Assembly: GCA_021817845.1 (NCBI GenBank)
Contig: JAKAFW010000012.1
Span: 1-64,000 of the forward strand
Length of the DNA stretch: 64,000 bases
Reading direction: 5' to 3'
DNA from: FEN-1297 sp021817845
Lineage (GTDB): Bacteria; Bacteroidota; Ignavibacteria; Ignavibacteriales; Ignavibacteriaceae
In this document: positions 1-8,913 of the stretch, piece after piece
Layout of the letters: every line of letters starts with the position of its first letter
How positions within the stretch are numbered: position 1 is the stretch's first letter
Made by a program: the position numbers and the translations under genes
The notes under the pieces: generated by a model
Seen by the model: only the letters and a program-made list of their open reading frames with translations
Told to the model about the DNA's origin: nothing
Databases searched by the model: none

Positions 1-922
1 TGCTCATACCGTTTTTGTAAGCATAATTGTTTAGTGTTCTTGTCAACGCTGTTTTAAAACCAACTAGGTGAGTTCCGCCTTCGTGAGTATTAATATTATT
101 GACATAAGAAAAAATATTTTCGCTGTATGAGCCGTTGTATTGAAATCCTATTTCAACCGGAGTGTTGTCCTTTTCCCCCTCAATATAAATTGTTTTATGA
201 AGCGGTTCGCGTGCTTCGTCAAGGTATTTTACAAATTCAACTAATCCGCCCTTAAAGTGAAACGTATCCCCCTCGCCGGTGCGTTCGTCTGAAATTTTTA
301 TCGTGATGTTTTTATTTAGATAAGCAAGCTCTCTCATTCTTTCTGCAAGGGTATCAAACTTAAATTTATTAGTTTTAAAAATTTCTCCATCGGGTAAAAA
401 AGTAACTTTGGTTCCGGTTTCATTTTTCTTAGCCTTATCAATTTCCTTAACCGGTTTTACTGGTGCGCCGCGGTGATATTCTTGAAAATAAACTTTCCCA
501 TCCCGCTTTACTTCAACCTTCAGCCATTCCGAAAGAGCATTAACTACAGAGACTCCGACACCGTGAAGCCCACCGGAGACCTTGTAAGTGTTTTTGTCAA
601 ATTTTCCGCCGGCATGAAGTACTGTCATTACTACTTCGAGTGCAGAGCGTTTTTCTTCCGGATGCATATCAACGGGAATACCTCTTCCGTTGTCTTCAAC
701 CGATACGGTTTCATCTTTATTTATCGTAACATTTATGTAGTCGGCATAACCACCAAGTGCTTCGTCAATGCTATTATCTACGACTTCATTTACTAGATGA
801 TGGAGACCGCGCTGTCCAACGTCACCAATGTACATTGCCGGTCGTTTTTGTACCGCCTCCAATCCTTTTAATACGTTTATATTTTTTGCGCTATATTCGC
901 TGCTATCATTTACATTAGTCAT
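1..922 (-). CDS. gyrB: DNA gyrase subunit B, N-terminal part (runs off the window)
   Basis: This is the ATPase half of the type II topoisomerase that introduces negative supercoils. Reading from the ATG at 922 gives a GHKL ATPase domain: the N-box Glu46-x3-Asn50-x2-Asp53 lies in NEVVDNSIDEA, followed by VEDNGRGIP, then GGLHGVG. Near the window edge the protein reads GGTHLVGF, also typical of GyrB. About 307 codons are present; the transducer end, TOPRIM domain and C-terminus lie beyond position 1. The place next to recF and the DciA-like gene in an origin cluster favours gyrB over parE. The 44-bp gap to the next gene upstream suggests it may be co-transcribed with dnaN-recF. The identity is secure; only the far end is missing. 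Confidence 0.96.
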   Translation of the reverse strand, partial: MTNVNDSSEYSAKNINVLKGLEAVQKRPAMYIGDVGQRGLHHLVNEVVDNSIDEALGGYADYINVTINKDETVSVEDNGRGIPVDMHPEEKRSALEVVMTVLHAGGKFDKNTYKVSGGLHGVGVSVVNALSEWLKVEVKRDGKVYFQEYHRGAPVKPVKEIDKAKKNETGTKVTFLPDGEIFKTNKFKFDTLAERMRELAYLNKNITIKISDERTGEGDTFHFKGGLVEFVKYLDEAREPLHKTIYIEGEKDNTPVEIGFQYNGSYSENIFSYVNNINTHEGGTHLVGFKTALTRTLNNYAYKNGMS

Positions 923-966
923 AATTTTGAGAACCTAATTTATTTTAATTTTTCCGGATTCATAGT

Positions 967-1257
967 TCAAACAAACCGAATCCACTTTACTCTCTCTTCT
1001 TTGAAGTGATTATTTATCTTTTCAATTATTATCTGGTCTTTAAATTTTAATTCGCTTTTCCAAGCCGCACTTTCAGCAGATAGAAAAAGAGTTTTTTTTT
1101 CAACTTTAACTGCGGATACGACCATTCTTAAATCGGGAAATATTTTATAAAACGAGTCCACAACTTCCGATTGTTTTAGCGAATTCCTTAAGGAGGACAA
1201 TTCCGGATTATCGTTTACAATTTCGGCAAAACTGTGAAAATCTTTAGGCATAAACAA
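967..1257 (-). CDS. DUF721 / DciA-like protein
   Basis: A 96-residue protein whose pattern (SLRNSLKQSEVVDSFYKIFPDLRMVVSAVKVEKKTLFLSAES is read across residues 22-64) matches the small DUF721/DciA fold. Known DciA proteins load or assist the replicative helicase DnaB, and a DUF721 gene commonly sits beside recF and gyrB in the Bacteroidota/Chlorobiota lineage. It overlaps the end of recF by 14 bases, so the two are translationally coupled. It is shorter than many DciA proteins and has only the core domain, with no long disordered tail. The family call rests on length, pattern and neighbourhood; a helicase-loading role is inferred. Confidence 0.75.
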   Translation of the reverse strand: MFMPKDFHSFAEIVNDNPELSSLRNSLKQSEVVDSFYKIFPDLRMVVSAVKVEKKTLFLSAESAAWKSELKFKDQIIIEKINNHFKEERVKWIRFV

Positions 1258-2359
1258 CCTGCCCGTTATTAAGTTTAATTACAAGATCATCATCTTCTTT
1301 CTTTAAGAAGGAAAAATCGGTAAAGTCCGTAAGTGTGATAAATGCTTGACCGACCTGGCGTAAATACTCACTAATTCTAATCGATCTTTTTGCGTCAAGT
1401 TCTCCAAAAACATCATCAAGTAAAAATATCGGAGCCTTACCAGTAATTTCTTTAAGATAAAAAAACTGAGCAAACCTTAAAACCACCTGAAAAGTTTTAT
1501 GCTGACCTTGGGATCCATATGTTTTTAAATCAACATCATTTATTTTAAAAACAAAATCATCTCTGTGAGGACCGACTAGGTTTGATCCCCGGCGTATTTC
1601 ATCATCTTTTCTTTTATGAAGAAGTTTAAAAAATATATCTTCAATGTTTTCTTCTTGGGAAAGCCCCTCCAAGAACATATATTCTACGCCAGGAATTTCG
1701 TCGTCATTCAAAATTACTTTAAAAGAATCTTTTATAAAATCCTTAAATTTTCGAATAAATTTTAAGCGATGAATAATAATTTCTTTTCCGGAGGCAATCA
1801 TCTTAGAATTCCACGCATCAAGTTCGTCGAATAAAGTTTTGTTTTTTGTTTCTTTAAGCTGCGCCAAGAGAGATGCTTTTTGACGAAGGGTTTTATTATA
1901 GTCCAATAGGTTTTTCAAATAAGTTTCGCTTGCTTGCGAGATGACAGAATCAACAAACTTTCTACGCTCTCCAGGAGCACCCTGTGTAATGGAGTGATCT
2001 GTTGGCGTTAATATAACCACCGGAAATTTCCCAATTATGTCGGCAGCTCTGGTTATATGCTTTCCGTTAAGAAAATAAATTTTCTTGTTAGAATTTAAAA
2101 AGTAAGAAATCCTTGCTTCACTGTTGCTGTAATCTTTAAATGAGCCAATTATTTCTAATTCGTTTTCGTTAAACCTTACCACTTCGCCGTCAAAATTTGA
2201 GTTGATACTTTTGGTTGTGCACAGATAATAAATAGATTCCAAAATAGATGTCTTGCCTTGTCCGTTGCCGCCAACAATATAATTTAATCTTTCTGAAAAA
2301 ATCAGTTTGGTTTCTTTGTGGCTCCTAAAATTTTTTAATTTTACGGAGGATAAAATCAT
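1244..2359 (-). CDS. recF: DNA replication and repair protein RecF
   Basis: RecF is an SMC-like ATPase that helps load RecA at single-strand gaps and blocked forks. The 371-residue length is normal. The Walker A motif GGNGQGKT is at residues 30-37, directly after the family's opening LKNFRSH segment; GSQGQHKTFQVVL is the ABC-signature region and FLLDDVFGELD is the Walker B and D-loop. It starts one base after dnaN ends and overlaps the DciA-like gene at its 3' end, so dnaN, recF, the DciA-like gene and gyrB look like one minus-strand transcription unit. Confidence 0.97.
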   Translation of the reverse strand: MILSSVKLKNFRSHKETKLIFSERLNYIVGGNGQGKTSILESIYYLCTTKSINSNFDGEVVRFNENELEIIGSFKDYSNSEARISYFLNSNKKIYFLNGKHITRAADIIGKFPVVILTPTDHSITQGAPGERRKFVDSVISQASETYLKNLLDYNKTLRQKASLLAQLKETKNKTLFDELDAWNSKMIASGKEIIIHRLKFIRKFKDFIKDSFKVILNDDEIPGVEYMFLEGLSQEENIEDIFFKLLHKRKDDEIRRGSNLVGPHRDDFVFKINDVDLKTYGSQGQHKTFQVVLRFAQFFYLKEITGKAPIFLLDDVFGELDAKRSIRISEYLRQVGQAFITLTDFTDFSFLKKEDDDLVIKLNNGQVVYA

Positions 2360-2360
2360 A

Positions 2361-3470
2361 TTAATTATTTAGCCGAACCGGCATTAACAAAAGCATTAGA
2401 TCTTCGTTGTCTTTCATTTTGGAAGGTTCAACAATACACGCTTTGGTTGGTGAATGAAGCTTAAAAATAACATTTTCGTCTCCAACATGCGATAAAATAT
2501 CGTTTACATATGACGTATTAAAACCAATATCCATTGATTCGCCGGCATATTCACATAAAATTTTTTCTTTCGCATTTGAACCGTGGTCAATATCTTCGGC
2601 AGATACTTCAAGCAAGTTTTTATTAATTGAAAATTTTACCTGCTTTGAATTTGAAGCTGAGAATAACATCATTCTTTTAATGCTTGAGAGGAGATCGTTG
2701 GTTTTTACTTTTAAAATATTTTCGTTTTCAATTGGAATAACACTGCTATATGAAGGATATTTTTCTCCTATTAAACGTGTTATAAACTCCATATCATTTG
2801 TGTGAAAAGAAATATTTGTTTTGCTAAGAAATATTCTGGCATCGTTTTCATTTAATATTTTTGACAATACGGAAATAGCTCTTTCCGGCACAACATATTG
2901 ATCTTCCTTGTTTGTCTTGATGTCCTTATTAATATATTTAACAAGACGGTGTCCGTCCGTAGTAACAAACCTTAAGCCTTGATCCGAAAATTCAAATAGT
3001 GTTCCTGTCATTGCGGGACGCATGTCTTCTTTGCTCATTGCAAACGCTGTTTGGTCAATAGCCTTTTTTAAGTCACTTCCGTTGATAACAACTTCAACTT
3101 CACCGGAAACGTTTGGTATAGCTGGAAAATCTTCGGGAGAAGAATAGCCGATATTATAAACGCCGTTATCAGTTAATATTTTTATTTTTGAGTTTGATTC
3201 GGTTTCAAAATGAATTTGCGTGTCGTCTAGAGAACGAATTATATCGTACAAAAGTTTGGCGGGAATAACCATTTTTGTGTTTTCGTCAGCAGCAACATTT
3301 ATTGATGAACGAAGAGATATTTCCAAATCCGTTGCACAAACAGTTAATGAGCCATCCTTAATTTCAAAAAGAAAATTTTCTAAAATGGGCATTGGTGTTC
3401 TGCTCGGAACTGCCGGAATAATTTTGGATAATAACTTTTCTAAAATTTTACTATTTACTTTGAATTCCAT
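2361..3470 (-). CDS. dnaN: DNA polymerase III sliding clamp (beta subunit)
   Basis: The beta clamp tethers the replicative polymerase to DNA and recruits repair factors. The 369-residue length matches three clamp domains of about 120 residues. It opens with MEFKVNSKILEKLLSKI, has the family segment AVPSRTPMPILENFLFE near residues 20-36, the inter-domain TDGHRLVKY, and ends in the usual LLMPVRL tail that forms part of the partner-binding pocket. It is immediately upstream of recF, and is separated from dnaA by a lipoprotein gene and an AT-rich gap, which is not the commonest arrangement. Confidence 0.97.
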   Translation of the reverse strand: MEFKVNSKILEKLLSKIIPAVPSRTPMPILENFLFEIKDGSLTVCATDLEISLRSSINVAADENTKMVIPAKLLYDIIRSLDDTQIHFETESNSKIKILTDNGVYNIGYSSPEDFPAIPNVSGEVEVVINGSDLKKAIDQTAFAMSKEDMRPAMTGTLFEFSDQGLRFVTTDGHRLVKYINKDIKTNKEDQYVVPERAISVLSKILNENDARIFLSKTNISFHTNDMEFITRLIGEKYPSYSSVIPIENENILKVKTNDLLSSIKRMMLFSASNSKQVKFSINKNLLEVSAEDIDHGSNAKEKILCEYAGESMDIGFNTSYVNDILSHVGDENVIFKLHSPTKACIVEPSKMKDNEDLMLLLMPVRLNN

Positions 3471-3515
3471 TTGTTTTTTATCTCCTATAGAAGCATTGCA
3501 AATTACAAAAAATAC

Positions 3516-3547
3516 TCTCCAATCTCAATAAAATTGATAGTTGGAGA
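3516..3547 (-). terminator. Probable intrinsic terminator of the lipoprotein gene
   Basis: Read on the minus strand, TCTCCAA at 3547-3541 pairs with TTGGAGA at 3522-3516 around an AT-rich loop, followed by a run of Ts (plus-strand As at 3507-3512). It lies 30 bases past the stop of the lipoprotein gene and ahead of dnaN, so it would separate the two transcripts. Confidence 0.55.
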
Positions 3548-3578
3548 TTTAATAAAGAAAAGATAATCAACTAGTTTT

Positions 3579-3977
3579 TTATGGGCCTGTTACACTTGTT
3601 GAATTCTGGTTATCGCTGTTCGATACAGTTATGGAAATAACATAAACATTAGATTGTAGGGTGCTTGAATAAACAAAAAGAATTTTTGTTCCCGCTTTTA
3701 TCACCAAAGAACCAGAAAGATTTCCAACTGAACTTGAACTTGTTGCACCGGCAGGAATAGAATATGTTGTTGAATAATTATATGTGCCATTAGGAATTTT
3801 GTTGATTGAAGATGTTTGTCCGGCCGGAATAGTAATTAAGCTTCCTCTAAAATTTACATAAACATCACCAGAGGCTAAGTTTTTGAATGTAATACTATTG
3901 TTTATTGTGCTTGAACATCCGGAAAGAAAAACAGGTATAAACAAAAGGAGAAAAAAATATGAAATAAGCCGATTCAT
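3579..3977 (-). CDS. Small predicted lipoprotein of unknown function
   Basis: A 132-residue protein with a short charged start, a hydrophobic core (LISYFFLLLFIPVFL) and the lipobox LSGC, so Cys21 should be lipidated after signal peptidase II cleavage. The mature part is rich in Ser, Thr, Gly and Val and reads as short beta strands (NSITFKNLASGDVYVNFRGSL), suggesting a small beta-sandwich in the envelope. I recognise no family. It lies between dnaN and dnaA, a position normally kept for replication genes, and has its own terminator-like hairpin, so it is probably an independent insertion and not part of the dnaN operon. Confidence 0.7.
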   Translation of the reverse strand: MNRLISYFFLLLFIPVFLSGCSSTINNSITFKNLASGDVYVNFRGSLITIPAGQTSSINKIPNGTYNYSTTYSIPAGATSSSSVGNLSGSLVIKAGTKILFVYSSTLQSNVYVISITVSNSDNQNSTSVTGP

Positions 3978-4304
3978 TTTTAGCTCTAAAAATTGTATGT
4001 GATGTTTTAATAAGTAAAAATTACTTTAAATCATTTTAATAATCAACAAAAAGAACATATATACACAACATTATTATTAATTAAATATAATTTTAAAAAT
4101 ATAATAATATTAATAATACTGTGAATATGTTAATAACTTAAAATTATTATTAAAACTGGTTAAAAAAGCAAAATCAAACTCAACAATTTTGTTAACAACT
4201 TTAACCCAAATATGACATAAAATAGTTTTGTTCATAATTATATAGTTATCAACAACAAGACAGGACGTTTTTAACAAGATATTAACATGCCATTATGGGA
4301 AAAA
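3978..4304. other. AT-rich gap downstream of dnaA, possible part of oriC
   Basis: This 327-bp gap has no convincing gene. Positions 4061-4160 are almost pure A and T, as expected of a DNA-unwinding element. TTATCAACA at 4246-4254 differs from the consensus DnaA box TTATCCACA at one base; TGTGAATAT at 4120-4128 is a one-mismatch box in the other direction (relative to TTATTCACA); TGTTAATAA occurs near 4129. Together with the perfect box on the other side of dnaA this suggests an origin that flanks dnaA. The origin role is inferred. Confidence 0.45.
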
Positions 4305-5708
4305 TTAAGAGCAATTAATTTCAATGGATGTCTTTAGTGTGCTTATAATATCTCTTATTGAAATATCGCTTTGTTTTAATAGTTCAATAGAAGTACAAGC
4401 ATGAATTACTGTTGAATGATCTCTTCCACCAAAATGTAATCCAATTGTTTTCAGTGAAGATTTTGTTAAATCTTTAGACAGATACATAGCTATCTGGCGT
4501 GCAAGTACAATTTCCTTTTTCCTTGTTTTATCTCGCAATTTATTTTCGTCCAACCTGAAATATTCACATACCGACTTTGTAATTGACTCGATTGAAACAT
4601 TAACTTTTCTATCTGTGGCAATTTCTTTAACTGTTTTCTTTACAAGTTCAAAATTGATTTCTTTGGAATTAAGGGAAGCGTTTGCAAGAAGCTTAATTAA
4701 ACAACCCTCAAGTTCGCGAATATTTGAAGTGATATTGTTTGCTATATATTCTAGTATTTCGCCAGAAATATTCATGCCATAATCAGCTGATTTTCGTTTT
4801 AAGATAGCAATTCTTGTTTCTAAATCAGGTGGCTGAATGTCAGCGGTTAAGCCCCACTGAAATCTTGAAATAAGTCGGTCGTCTAATCCTTTCAAATCTT
4901 TTGGTGGTTTGTCGCTTGATAAAATAATTTGTTTTCCTGACTGATGCAGGGTGTTAAAAATATGAAAAAACAAATCTTGTGTTTTTTCTTTACCAATCAA
5001 AAATTGAATATCGTCTATAATGAGAATATCCATTTTTTTATAAAAATTTGAAAAATCATTAACCTTATTAGATTGAATAGCTTCAACAAACTCAACAGTA
5101 AATATATCTGTTGACAAATATATAATTCTTTTATTGGGAAAATTACTTTGAGCTTTGTTTCCAATAGCCTGGATCAAGTGGGTTTTACCCAAGCCGACAC
5201 CCCCATAAACAAATAGAGGATTAAAAGAGGTTCCTCCAGGGTTTTCACTTATTGCGCTTGCTGCTGCACGCGCAAGTTGATTTCCTTCACCATTAATGAA
5301 GTTATCAAACGTATATCTGGAGTTTAATGAAGATTCAAAATCCTTTTTATTTACAGTTTCTATTTTAATTTCTGCTGGCGAATTCTGGGTTAAAGTATTG
5401 TTGGTTTTGAAATCAACAACCTCATTATCTTCTGAAATAACATAAGCCAAACGGGCTTCCGGGCCAATAACCTCGTGAATTGTATTGTTAATTAGGGTGT
5501 TATAGTGCTCGTCTATCCATTCCCAAAAAAATTGGCTTGGAAGTTGAACCTTTAGGGTATAATTTTTTATTTCAAGTGGCTTGATCGGCAGAAACCAAGT
5601 GTTGAAAGTCATCTGCGAAACCCCAACCTTTATCGATTTTAGACACTCATTCCATGCCGAGAAGGGCGAAGAAAAAATTTCATTAGTTTCAACAGCAGAA
5701 GAGATCAT
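4305..5708 (-). CDS. dnaA: Chromosomal replication initiator DnaA
   Basis: DnaA binds the origin, melts it and recruits the helicase. From the ATG at 5708 the protein is 467 residues: an N-terminal oligomerisation domain (AWNECLKSIKVGVSQMTFNTWFLPI), a variable linker, the AAA+ core with Walker A GGVGLGKT, Walker B ILIIDDIQFL and sensor residues, and a C-terminal DNA-binding domain with the signature GRDHSTVIHA. An ATG 57 bases further upstream (5765) is in frame, but it adds a hydrophobic stretch unlike DnaA and would translate through a DnaA-box-like TTATCAACA at 5716-5724, so I prefer 5708. No clear Shine-Dalgarno sequence is seen before it. Confidence 0.95.
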   Translation of the reverse strand: MISSAVETNEIFSSPFSAWNECLKSIKVGVSQMTFNTWFLPIKPLEIKNYTLKVQLPSQFFWEWIDEHYNTLINNTIHEVIGPEARLAYVISEDNEVVDFKTNNTLTQNSPAEIKIETVNKKDFESSLNSRYTFDNFINGEGNQLARAAASAISENPGGTSFNPLFVYGGVGLGKTHLIQAIGNKAQSNFPNKRIIYLSTDIFTVEFVEAIQSNKVNDFSNFYKKMDILIIDDIQFLIGKEKTQDLFFHIFNTLHQSGKQIILSSDKPPKDLKGLDDRLISRFQWGLTADIQPPDLETRIAILKRKSADYGMNISGEILEYIANNITSNIRELEGCLIKLLANASLNSKEINFELVKKTVKEIATDRKVNVSIESITKSVCEYFRLDENKLRDKTRKKEIVLARQIAMYLSKDLTKSSLKTIGLHFGGRDHSTVIHACTSIELLKQSDISIRDIISTLKTSIEINCS

Positions 5709-6201
5709 TTTTGGCTTATCAACATATAAATAATTAAAAAATTTGAAAAACAAACAGTTTAACAAATAAAACTAAGACACAAACAAAATCATTAACAACT
5801 TATTAACATTAATAACAAAGCAGTAACAAGTTAAGAAACAAGCACTTGCGATGATTTTGCTAAGGTACAAACACAAAAAAGGAAAGAAATGCTCGTGGTG
5901 GTTCGGGTAAATAGATGTGAAACGTTTTCACACCGAGAGGTTATCCACAACATATTCACAAAAACATTTGAACCCAATTGCATGAAAAAATATAAACAAA
6001 AAAGATTCAGAACAAATTAATTTTTGCATAATCAGGAAGTTTTTATAAAAAATTTTGTGCAACAAAGATTGTTCCAGTAGTTTTAAGCATTTTTATTTTT
6101 TATCTGATTTAAGAAGAAATAAAAACATAGCATTTGATTTATCTTGTAATTTTAAGTGGTATTACTTATTTTTGAAATCTTTTTCAAATAAGGAGTATAA
6201 C
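5709..6201. other. Probable oriC / dnaA-rpmH divergent intergenic region
   Basis: This gap of nearly 500 bp separates dnaA from the divergent rpmH operon. It holds a perfect DnaA box TTATCCACA at 5941-5949, a one-mismatch box ATATTCACA eleven bases on (5952-5960), TTATCAACA at 5716-5724, and several TTATTAACA-like words around 5790-5830. Next to the perfect box, GTGAAACGTTTTCAC (5918-5932) is a near-perfect inverted repeat. Divergent promoters for dnaA and rpmH must also lie here. A reading frame from 6055 runs into rpmH, but its first 49 codons are not ribosomal protein and are not supported. Confidence 0.6.
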
Positions 6202-6348
6202 ATGAAGAGAACATATCAGCCGAGCAAAGAGAAACGAAAAAACAAACACGGCTTTAGAGAGAGAATGAAAACCAACAATGGTCGTAAGGTTTTAGCGAGG
6301 CGTAGAGCAAAAGGAAGAAAAAAACTAACCGTTAGTGATGAGAAGTAG
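6202..6348 (+). CDS. rpmH: 50S ribosomal protein L34
   Basis: A 48-residue, very basic protein with the L34 pattern MKRTYQPSKEKRKNKHGFRERM, then GRKVLARRRAKGRKKLTVSD. L34 is a late-assembly protein of the large subunit. The start at 6202 is fixed by the strong ribosome-binding site AAGGAG at 6190-6195 and by the standard protein length. It leads the rpmH-rnpA-yidD-yidC cluster; the rnpA start codon follows the stop by five bases. Confidence 0.98.
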   Translation: MKRTYQPSKEKRKNKHGFRERMKTNNGRKVLARRRAKGRKKLTVSDEK

Positions 6349-6353
6349 GGCTT

Positions 6354-6755
6354 TTGAAACGCTTTGGTCTTTCTTCAAATGAAAGAATAAAGAGCAGAAA
6401 AGACTTTGAAAACATTTATTCTGTTGGAAAAACGTTATTTTCTTTTGATAAGAAAATAAGGTTAATTTATGTTGTTGAGAAATCTGACAATGGGGGTGGA
6501 GTAAAAATTGCTACGGCGGTTAACAAAAAATTTGGCAATGCAGTATGGAGAAACCGAATAAAAAGAATACTAAAAAGTTGTTTTAGGTTAAACAAAAACG
6601 AAATAACAGAACATTGCATAAATAATAACATATTGCTAAGGGTGGTTTTTTCCCCATATCATTTAAGTGCGAAAAAAAATAAAAAAATCGAACAAAAAGA
6701 CTTACTGCCGGGTCTATTAGATGTTTTGAAAAAATTAAAAAGCGCTTTAGAATGA
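6354..6755 (+). CDS. rnpA: Ribonuclease P protein component
   Basis: The protein subunit that works with RNase P RNA to mature tRNA 5' ends. It is 133 residues, basic, opens with RFGLSSNERIKSRKDFENIYSVGK and has the family RNR-type motif GNAVWRNRIKRILKSCFR in its second half. Translation appears to start at TTG (6354), five bases after the rpmH stop; the protein pattern agrees with this start. The stop overlaps the yidD start by four bases (ATGA), implying coupled translation. Confidence 0.95.
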   Translation: MKRFGLSSNERIKSRKDFENIYSVGKTLFSFDKKIRLIYVVEKSDNGGGVKIATAVNKKFGNAVWRNRIKRILKSCFRLNKNEITEHCINNNILLRVVFSPYHLSAKKNKKIEQKDLLPGLLDVLKKLKSALE

Positions 6756-6961
6756 GAAAAATTTTTGTGTTTCTCATAAGAATTTATCAAAAAATAATTT
6801 CTCCGTTTTTTCCTCCTTCTTGTAGATTTTATCCTTCATGTTCGGAATATGCAGTTCAGGCATTAACCAAATATGGCGTGTTTAAGGGCGGTGCGAAAGC
6901 GGTTTGGCGAATTTTAAGGTGTAATCCTTTTAACAAAGGGGGCTACGATCCCCTGGAATAA
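6752..6961 (+). CDS. yidD: Membrane protein insertion efficiency factor YidD
   Basis: A 69-residue protein with the full YidD pattern: an amphipathic start (FLIRIYQKIISPFFPPSC), the cysteine cluster SCRFYPSCSEYA, and the closing RILRCNPFNKGGYDPL. YidD proteins lie on the inner face of the cytoplasmic membrane and assist YidC in inserting proteins. It lies between rnpA (4-base overlap) and yidC (13-base gap), the conserved order. Confidence 0.96.
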   Translation: MRKIFVFLIRIYQKIISPFFPPSCRFYPSCSEYAVQALTKYGVFKGGAKAVWRILRCNPFNKGGYDPLE

Positions 6962-6974
6962 TGGAAGTAATTTA

Positions 6975-8858
6975 ATGGATAGAAAATCAACATTAGCTTT
7001 TGTACTTATTGGATTAATTTTTGTTATTTGGCTTTATTTTAACTCTCCACAGCAAATTGAAAAAACACTCCCAAAACAAGATACCACAATGGTCGCTAAA
7101 GATTCTATACAAAACAACGGCGCCGTTCAAAAAAGATTATCTTCGACTAACATTGAAAAAATAGATAGTTCAAAAGCTACGCAAGCCGACAGCATTAGCT
7201 TTGGAAAATATTTTCACGAAAAGAAACAACCTGAAAAAGTCATTACAATAGAAAACAATCTTGTAAAAATTGAAATCTCAAATAAGGGCGGAGACATCAA
7301 AAGATATTTTCTAAAGAAATTTAAAAATTGGTTTTCTGTTGATGTTCCAGATACAAATTTTTATACGTCTCATGTACAGCTTGTTAATTATACCATCGGT
7401 GGGGGTGGACCTGATTTAGCTTTTGTTTCCACAGATGGCAAAGCGATAAACACATCAAAATTATATTTCGTCCCAAGTTTAGGAAATAGTTATTATAAAA
7501 TTTCTAAAAACGATTCCCTTACAATTTCTTTTACTTATTCCATCAATCAAAACAGCTATATAAAAAAGAATTACATTTTTTATGGTGACCAATACAACAT
7601 GAGGACTAGTGTTGAGTTGGTGAACATGAATAATCTTATTAGTAATAACGATTATGATTTTGTTTGGCGCGATGGGCTTCACTTCACGGAAGAAAATTCA
7701 GTTGATGAAGCGCTTTATGCTAATGCAAGTGCATATTACGGTGGAGAAAATGTTGTGGTGGACGCATCAAAATTTAATGAAAAGGTCCAGAAGGAATTTA
7801 ATGGCAGGGTTGATTGGATTGCTATTAGAAATAAATATTTTGTAGCCATCCTCGCTCCGCATAATTCATCCGATGTTGACGGTGCCTTTATAGAAGGATA
7901 TAAAACACCTTTTGCAGATGGCGGCGAACGGGCTTTTTACACGGCTAGGTTAATCGTTCCGTTTAATAATACTAATTACGAAAAAAAATCATTTGATTTG
8001 TATATGGGTCCGGCGGATTATGATATTTTGAAACACTATAATCATCACTTAGATGCCGTTGTGGATTTTGGAAGTTTTTTGGGAATTAAATTTATTATTC
8101 GACCTATAGCCGAATATGTTTTGTTACCCCTATTCGATTTCCTCCACGGGTTTATCCCAAATTACGGAATAGTGATTATAATTTTTTCATTAATAATCAA
8201 GATGATTTTATATCTGCCCTCAAAATCAAGTCTTCAATCGATGAAGAAGATGCAGATGCTTCAGCCGATGATTGCAGAGCTGAAAACAAAATATAAAGAC
8301 GATCCCACTAAGTTGAATAAAGAGACAATGAAACTATATTCAACCTATGGAATAAACCCCGCGGGTGGATGTTTGCCGCTTATTCTTCAAATGCCTATTT
8401 TTATTGCCTTGTGGGGACTATTCAAAGTTGCTATAGGATTACGTCAGCAGCCGTTTATTTTTTGGATTAAAGATCTTTCCAGACCGGATGTAATTTTGTC
8501 TCTTCCATTTAAAATCCCGATTTTTGGAATCGATCAGATTAGCGGACTTGCTCTTTTAATGGGTATTGCTACTTTTATCCAGCAAAAAATGACCGTTAAA
8601 GATCCATCCCAGCAAGCTTTGGTTTATGTTATGCCTATTATGCTTACACTAATGTTCATGAGCTTTCCGTCCGGCTTAAATCTTTATTATTTCATGTTCA
8701 ATGTTTTTTCCATTGGTCAACAATATTATATTAATCATAAACACGATGGAATGGTTCTGCAGCCAGTAAAAAATCCCAGCAGCAAAAAAGGATTTATGAC
8801 GAGGATGATGGAAGCTGCTGAACAAAACGCCAAGACTCAGCAGAAAAAGCGCCGTTAA
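6975..8858 (+). CDS. yidC: Membrane protein insertase YidC
   Basis: YidC inserts and folds inner-membrane proteins with or without SecYEG. The 627-residue length and architecture are those of diderm bacteria: an N-terminal membrane anchor (residues 8-24), a low-complexity linker, a large periplasmic beta domain to about residue 365, then the conserved Oxa1-type core starting near IIRPIAEYVLLPLFDFLH, with MKKMQMLQPMIAELK and NPAGGCLPLILQMPIFIALW, and a basic cytoplasmic tail (TQQKKRR). It ends the rpmH operon; a terminator-like hairpin follows. Confidence 0.97.
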   Translation: MDRKSTLAFVLIGLIFVIWLYFNSPQQIEKTLPKQDTTMVAKDSIQNNGAVQKRLSSTNIEKIDSSKATQADSISFGKYFHEKKQPEKVITIENNLVKIEISNKGGDIKRYFLKKFKNWFSVDVPDTNFYTSHVQLVNYTIGGGGPDLAFVSTDGKAINTSKLYFVPSLGNSYYKISKNDSLTISFTYSINQNSYIKKNYIFYGDQYNMRTSVELVNMNNLISNNDYDFVWRDGLHFTEENSVDEALYANASAYYGGENVVVDASKFNEKVQKEFNGRVDWIAIRNKYFVAILAPHNSSDVDGAFIEGYKTPFADGGERAFYTARLIVPFNNTNYEKKSFDLYMGPADYDILKHYNHHLDAVVDFGSFLGIKFIIRPIAEYVLLPLFDFLHGFIPNYGIVIIIFSLIIKMILYLPSKSSLQSMKKMQMLQPMIAELKTKYKDDPTKLNKETMKLYSTYGINPAGGCLPLILQMPIFIALWGLFKVAIGLRQQPFIFWIKDLSRPDVILSLPFKIPIFGIDQISGLALLMGIATFIQQKMTVKDPSQQALVYVMPIMLTLMFMSFPSGLNLYYFMFNVFSIGQQYYINHKHDGMVLQPVKNPSSKKGFMTRMMEAAEQNAKTQQKKRR

Positions 8859-8872
8859 TATTTAGATATTTC

Positions 8873-8900
8873 GCCTGTGAAAATTCTTTATTTCACAGGC
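8873..8900 (+). terminator. Intrinsic-terminator-like hairpin after yidC
   Basis: GCCTGTGAAA at 8873-8882 pairs perfectly with TTTCACAGGC at 8891-8900 around an 8-base loop, followed by TTGTCTT. It sits 15 bases after the yidC stop and just before the next gene, so it likely ends the rpmH-yidC transcript. The T-run is weak. Confidence 0.6.
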
Positions 8901-8913
8901 TTGTCTTAACCAG

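Noticed and set aside
5709..5765. Longer dnaA from an upstream ATG at 5765
   Set aside because: The extra 19 residues are hydrophobic and unlike the DnaA N-terminus, and the stretch holds a DnaA-box-like site.
6055..6201. 49-codon extension before rpmH
   Set aside because: Not ribosomal in composition; the strong AAGGAG site and the normal L34 length place the start at 6202.
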